The notes under the pieces are model-generated. The model did not search any database. It saw nothing but the letters and a program-made list of their open reading frames with translations, and was not told where the DNA came from. From the NCBI GenBank assembly GCA_946479535.1, contig CAMLGP010000005.1, positions 1 through 18,143 of the forward strand: a stretch of DNA of 18,143 bases, written 5' to 3'. Positions within the stretch are counted from its first letter, which is position 1; each line of letters starts with the position of its first letter. Shown here one piece after another: positions 14,718-18,143 of the stretch. The translations under genes and the position numbers were made by a program. The DNA is from an uncultured Bacteroidota bacterium. Lineage in GTDB: Bacteria; Bacteroidota; Bacteroidia; Chitinophagales; Chitinophagaceae.

Positions 14718-15644
14718 ATGTCCCTTTCTCTTCTGCGAATTGTTTTCATGGGCACACCGGAATTTGCGGTGGCCTCCCTGGAAGCATTGGTTAAAGCTGG
14801 ATTCAATATTGTGGGCGTTGTTACCGCACCGGATAGACCGGCTGGCCGTGGTATGAAAATGGCTGAAAGTGCAGTCAAGAAGTTTGCAGTCCGGAAAGGT
14901 ATCATCGTATTACAACCAGATAAATTAAAAGACCCCGTATTCCTGGAAGCATTAAAAGCTTTGCAGGCAGATCTGCAGGTGGTAGTTGCCTTTCGAATGC
15001 TGCCTGAAATAGTTTGGAATATGCCGCGCCTGGGTACTATAAATCTCCATGGATCATTGTTGCCGCAATACCGGGGCGCTGCACCTATTAACTGGGCTGT
15101 GATCAACGGTGATAAGGAGACGGGTGTTACCACCTTTAAGCTCAAACATGAAATTGATACCGGCGATATCCTGTTACAGGAAAGAATGCCGATTGGTGAC
15201 AATGAGACTGCAGGAGAAGTACATGATCAAATGATGCATTTAGGTGCAAGTGTGTTGGTAGAAACAGTGAAAGGAATATCCAATGGATCACTCAAAGAAA
15301 CACCGCAGGATAACAGTGGTGAGTTAAGACATGCGCCAAAGATCTTTACCGCTACCTGCAAGATCAACTGGAATAAACCAGGTGAGGAGATTTATAACCT
15401 GATACGTGGATTATCGCCCTACCCTGCTGCTTTCACTGATTTTGAAGACAAGACCCTCAAAATATTCAAGGCCGAAAAAGAATGGATAATTCCCGATTCC
15501 AAACCTGGCAGATTTGAAACAGACAGGAAGACTTATTTAAAGTTTGCCTGCAATGATGGTTACATCCATATAAAGGATCTGCAAATGGAAGGAAAGAAAC
15601 GTATGCTGGTTGAAGAATTCCTTCGTGGCTACCGATTCTCCTGA
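14718..15644 (+). CDS. fmt: Methionyl-tRNA formyltransferase
   Basis: A 308-residue enzyme that transfers a formyl group from 10-formyltetrahydrofolate to Met-tRNAfMet for translation initiation. The N-terminal formyltransferase fold starts RIVFMGTPEFAVASL. The catalytic triad is visible: N109 and H111 in TINLHGSLLPQYRGAAP, and D147 in EIDTGDILLQ. The C-terminal OB-fold tRNA-binding domain occupies about 205-305. Length is close to the usual 310-315. The start is uncertain: an in-frame ATG at 14667 adds 17 residues and is preceded 5 nt upstream by TATCTTAG, a near -7 box, which would suit a leaderless start; the ATG at 14718 gives the family-typical N-terminus. It lies downstream of namZ on the same strand. 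Confidence 0.95.
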   Translation: MSLSLLRIVFMGTPEFAVASLEALVKAGFNIVGVVTAPDRPAGRGMKMAESAVKKFAVRKGIIVLQPDKLKDPVFLEALKALQADLQVVVAFRMLPEIVWNMPRLGTINLHGSLLPQYRGAAPINWAVINGDKETGVTTFKLKHEIDTGDILLQERMPIGDNETAGEVHDQMMHLGASVLVETVKGISNGSLKETPQDNSGELRHAPKIFTATCKINWNKPGEEIYNLIRGLSPYPAAFTDFEDKTLKIFKAEKEWIIPDSKPGRFETDRKTYLKFACNDGYIHIKDLQMEGKKRMLVEEFLRGYRFS

Positions 15645-15650
15645 GTAAGG

Positions 15651-15760
15651 CCGTTGTTAGTACCACACGGTACTGCTGGGACCATCAATACAACCAATTA
15701 GTAATTCTGGGCCGCCGCCGTTGTTGGTGTTTTCACCAACAATACAATCAATCAGTAATT
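15651..15760. repeat. Two tandem hairpin + 21-bp direct-repeat units
   Basis: Unit 1: CCGTTGTT, hairpin AGTACC-ACAC-GGTACT (15659-15674), then CAATACAACCAATTAGTAAT plus T (15686-15706). Unit 2: GCCGCCGCCG, hairpin TTGTTGGTG-TTTT-CACCAACAA (15721-15742), then the same 21-mer with two C/T differences (15740-15760). The second direct repeat runs into the last three codons of the minus-strand LysM gene. The unit fills the convergent fmt/LysM gap and may serve as its transcription end signal, though there is no T-tract. Confidence 0.7.
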
Positions 15761-16834
15761 AACTCTCACAATAAATTTTTCATCTTCTGTTACCTGTAGC
15801 GCCGAAGCTGCCGCATTACTGATACGGATATCAAATCCCTGATTTTGGCGGATACCACTCATTCCTCCAAGGACCTTTACATAAATAGCTTTATTATTAC
15901 CAGGATTGGTGATCTTAATAATGGTGCCTGGTGATACACCATCCATCAGCATGTAATATTTTGCTTCCACTACACCAAAGACTGTTTTGAAAATGCCGGA
16001 AGTAACAGTGGCATCCCGGGAAACGGGTCTTGCTTTGACCTGTTGATCAAATGATGTTTTAAAATAACCGTAGTTGGCTGCGGGAATATTTATTTCCTCT
16101 TTAACAACCGCACTGATCACTTTGGGAGCATCTTCTTTTTTCTTTTCTGCCGGAGTATCTTTCTGGGCTGTTGTGACGGCCTCTGTCTTTATTTCAGGTT
16201 TTGTTTCAGATTTTATATCTGGCTTTGTTTCTGGCGTTGTTGTAGAGGGTGGTTCTTTGGGCTCTTCTTTTGCTACTGCCTTATCTTCTTCTTTAACCAT
16301 GGCGGCATTCTTCTCTGCTTCCTGTTGCTGCAATGCAGCCTGTTTGGCCAGTTCTGCATTTCTTGCTCGGATATTGGCAAGATAGGCTACCATTTCCTTT
16401 GAAATTAGAAAGCCAACGATCAGGTTAGTCCCTTCCTGTATATTATCCCCAGTGAATCCATTCCAATCACGAATGCTTTTCATTGGCACATTATTATAAT
16501 CAACGCTGATCTTAATTAAGCCATCACCACTTGTTACATGATAGTATACAGGCGTTCCTGTTGGAGATTTTTGTGAGAAATTGGTATCAGAAAGGGGGAT
16601 TTGCAACACCTGGTCTATTTCCAGGCCTTTGTTCATATCGATCTTATTGAAGGAAGCAATATGTTTTGGATTTACGCTATATAAACGACCAATGGCGTAT
16701 AGCCCTTCTTTTGCCAGCACTTTATGCTCCAGGTACAACCCATTCTCACCTTTCTTAACGAGTAAAACATCAGACTGAGCGGGTGCTGCATTCACAAATA
16801 AAAGAGCAGCAACAAAAAATAAGAAGCGGTTCAT
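15752..16834 (-). CDS. Exported LysM protein with C-terminal double-psi beta-barrel domain
   Basis: A 360-residue envelope protein. A signal peptide (MNRFLFFVAALLFVNAAPAQ) is followed by two LysM-like modules (about 36-81 and 97-142; HKVLAKEGLYAIGRLYSVNPKHI and YHVTSGDGLIKISVDYNNVPMKSI) expected to bind peptidoglycan. A low-complexity Lys/Glu/Pro/Thr/Ala linker covers about 155-245. The C-terminal part (about 255-360) resembles the RlpA-type double-psi beta-barrel (MLMDGVSPGTIIKITNPGNNKAIYVKVLG, then FDIRISNAAASALQ). The NDRGPF-like catalytic segment of RlpA lytic transglycosylases is not evident, so a binding rather than cleaving role is likely. It lies 53 bp downstream of the rRNA methyltransferase gene on the same strand. 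Confidence 0.87.
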   Translation of the reverse strand: MNRFLFFVAALLFVNAAPAQSDVLLVKKGENGLYLEHKVLAKEGLYAIGRLYSVNPKHIASFNKIDMNKGLEIDQVLQIPLSDTNFSQKSPTGTPVYYHVTSGDGLIKISVDYNNVPMKSIRDWNGFTGDNIQEGTNLIVGFLISKEMVAYLANIRARNAELAKQAALQQQEAEKNAAMVKEEDKAVAKEEPKEPPSTTTPETKPDIKSETKPEIKTEAVTTAQKDTPAEKKKEDAPKVISAVVKEEINIPAANYGYFKTSFDQQVKARPVSRDATVTSGIFKTVFGVVEAKYYMLMDGVSPGTIIKITNPGNNKAIYVKVLGGMSGIRQNQGFDIRISNAAASALQVTEDEKFIVRVNY

Positions 16835-16887
16835 ACAATATGAATTTTGCCGTACAAAGATCAGCTATTTTAGTGGGAGGAGCGTCT

Positions 16888-18143
16888 TCAGTTGGGAGTA
16901 TCTTTTAAAATCCGTAATTCCTTAGGGTAATAATTATTGATGCGATTAGGCAAAACATTGATCCATCCGAGTAATTGTTCTTCGTAAGTTACCCCCTGCC
17001 ATCCTTTGTCCTTAATTTCCAGTGATAATTCCTTTCGCTGAAGGTATTGAATTGCCTGTTGATAATTCAATTCAGCTCTGGGAATATCAGGACTAACCAG
17101 TTTGCTCATTGCAAGAGCGTGATCAGGGACCATTTTATCTCTCACCAGTTCCCCAATAATTGTACCTGAATAAATAACGCGCAATTTATTTAACAAAAAG
17201 CTGAAGTCATTTCTAAAAATCTCGGGCCAGCCGTATACAGTATTCTCCTTTTTAATAAATGCCAGTCCTTCTTTTTTTATCCAGGGACCAACAATGGATA
17301 CTTCCTTGTTAAAGGCTTTCTCAGGCCAGTTTTTCACCTTCAAATCCAAAGCCCCCGTTTCCCCTGTTTTTCTAAAAGCTGCCAGGTAAAAGCCTTCTCC
17401 GGCAATCTTATCCGGCCAGAAGCGGTAGCCACCTCCGGATTCAACAATGCCCGGAAATCTTTCAATAGCTATGGGGCAACTGGTTGCCGCCAATTGACCT
17501 GTGATCCAGGCTGCAATCTGTTCATCTTCTTCTTTAGAATAACTGCAGGTTGAATAGATCAATACACCATTTTCCTTTAGGGCAGGCCATACATCTGCCA
17601 GAATCCTTTGCTGGCGCTGATTGCAGAGGGATACATTTTGAAGGCTCCATTCTGTAATTGCATCGGGATCCCGTCTGAACAGGCCACTGCCGCTACAGGG
17701 AGCATCTACAACGATCACATCAAAATACCCTTCCAGTGAAGTAAAATCAGCCGGATCATTATTGGTGATCATTACATTGGACTCACCCCACTTAATGATA
17801 TTATCTTTTAAAATATTTGCTCTCGACCTAATCACTTCATTGCTGACCAGGAAACTATTTGAGGGAAGCAGTGATAAAATATGAGTTGATTTACCGCCCG
17901 GTGCGGCACTCAGGTCTAATACTTTTAAGCCAGACGTTTCCTTTACTAATTGTTTAAAGGCCTGTTCCAGGAACATACTGCTTGCTTCCTGTACATAATA
18001 ACAGCCAGCATGAAAAAGTGGATCAAAAGTAAAGGAAGGCCTTTCAGTCAGGTAATAACCGAATCCTGTCCATGGAATGCGTATGGGATCAAGTGAATGG
18101 AAGGGAATGTTCTTTACTGGCTTTTCAGGATTCAGTCGTATAG
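16888..18143 (-). CDS. NOL1/NOP2/Sun-family rRNA m5C methyltransferase (RsmF-like), 5' end outside window
   Basis: A SAM-dependent cytosine-5 RNA methyltransferase, probably acting on 16S rRNA like RsmF. The visible 417 residues have no start codon; the frame stays open to the window edge (IRLNPEKPVKNIPF is the visible start), so an internal ATG at 17976 is not the true start. YYVQEASSMFLEQ is diagnostic. Motif I VLDLSAAPGGKSTHI, motif IV DAPCSGSGLFRRDPDA (PC cysteine, release) and motif VI STCSYSKEEDE (TC cysteine, nucleophile) are intact. A C-terminal PUA/RsmF-type RNA-binding extension follows (about 270-417), ending WINVLPNRINNYYPKELRIL. The missing part is probably 40-60 residues. Confidence 0.93.
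   Translation of the reverse strand, partial: IRLNPEKPVKNIPFHSLDPIRIPWTGFGYYLTERPSFTFDPLFHAGCYYVQEASSMFLEQAFKQLVKETSGLKVLDLSAAPGGKSTHILSLLPSNSFLVSNEVIRSRANILKDNIIKWGESNVMITNNDPADFTSLEGYFDVIVVDAPCSGSGLFRRDPDAITEWSLQNVSLCNQRQQRILADVWPALKENGVLIYSTCSYSKEEDEQIAAWITGQLAATSCPIAIERFPGIVESGGGYRFWPDKIAGEGFYLAAFRKTGETGALDLKVKNWPEKAFNKEVSIVGPWIKKEGLAFIKKENTVYGWPEIFRNDFSFLLNKLRVIYSGTIIGELVRDKMVPDHALAMSKLVSPDIPRAELNYQQAIQYLQRKELSLEIKDKGWQGVTYEEQLLGWINVLPNRINNYYPKELRILKDTPN

Noticed and set aside
16074..16385. Plus-strand 103-codon ORF inside the LysM gene
   Set aside because: It is the antisense shadow of the Lys/Glu/Pro/Thr/Ala-rich linker; its Ser/Ala/Val/Phe-rich composition is a product of that low complexity.
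1..18143. A new defence, RiPP or secretion system
   Set aside because: Nearly all genes are recognisable housekeeping or envelope genes; no nuclease, maturase, transporter or toxin-antitoxin grouping is present beside the broken small frame.

Overview
The window looks like ordinary chromosomal DNA from a Bacteroidota bacterium, most likely a Chitinophagaceae-type member of the Chitinophagia/Sphingobacteriia. Start codons are preceded by A-rich leaders with no Shine-Dalgarno sequence, several genes have TAnnTTTG-type -7 boxes, and the gene content fits (YigZ, a NamZ/DUF1343 muramidase, OmpA proteins with an N-terminal jelly-roll, an ExbB/ExbD pair). The family-level placement is an inference. 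I see no rRNA, tRNA, insertion sequence, phage gene, CRISPR array or defence system.

Layout. 1-224: a short-period repeat array that runs into the front of the first gene. 225-2976 (+): a GH13 glucan branching-type enzyme and an aldo/keto reductase. 3072-3620 (+): a small NTF2-like lipoprotein. 3621-4311: a 691-bp gap holding a second, better preserved copy of the repeat element (hairpins plus six exact 21-bp units), a minus-strand terminator, and a 57-codon reading frame broken by one stop. 4312-6019 (-): yigZ and ribD, overlapping by 8 bp. 6122-6973 (+): prmC. 7006-8111 (-): exbD and exbB. 8112-8389: a terminator and a 24-bp inverted repeat belonging to a dispersed intergenic family. 8390-11758 (-): pepT, an OmpA-family protein and an SPFH/band-7 protein. 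12023-12574 (+): an unknown four-helix membrane protein, separated from a convergent SlyD-like FKBP gene (-) by a 32-bp perfect inverted repeat. 13370-15644 (+): NamZ-type exo-muramidase and fmt. 15752-18143 (-): an envelope LysM plus double-psi-beta-barrel protein and a NOL1/NOP2/Sun-family rRNA m5C methyltransferase that runs off the right edge.

The genes form loose functional groups rather than one pathway. Translation maturation and modification: fmt, prmC, the rRNA methyltransferase. Protein handling: SlyD-like FKBP, PepT. Envelope and peptidoglycan: ExbB/ExbD, OmpA-family, SPFH, NamZ, LysM-DPBB, lipoprotein. Metabolism: ribD for riboflavin, GH13 for glycogen.

No new multi-gene system is evident. 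The signals that go beyond routine annotation are intergenic: a repeat element with hairpin heads and a 21-bp array that has a hidden 63-bp period; a second repeat family built from CCACAGAG modules and a CCCGATAGCTATCGGG palindrome; two tandem hairpin-plus-direct-repeat units at the fmt/LysM junction; a broken small gene with an intact terminator; and -7 boxes placed so close to ATG that some mRNAs should be leaderless.
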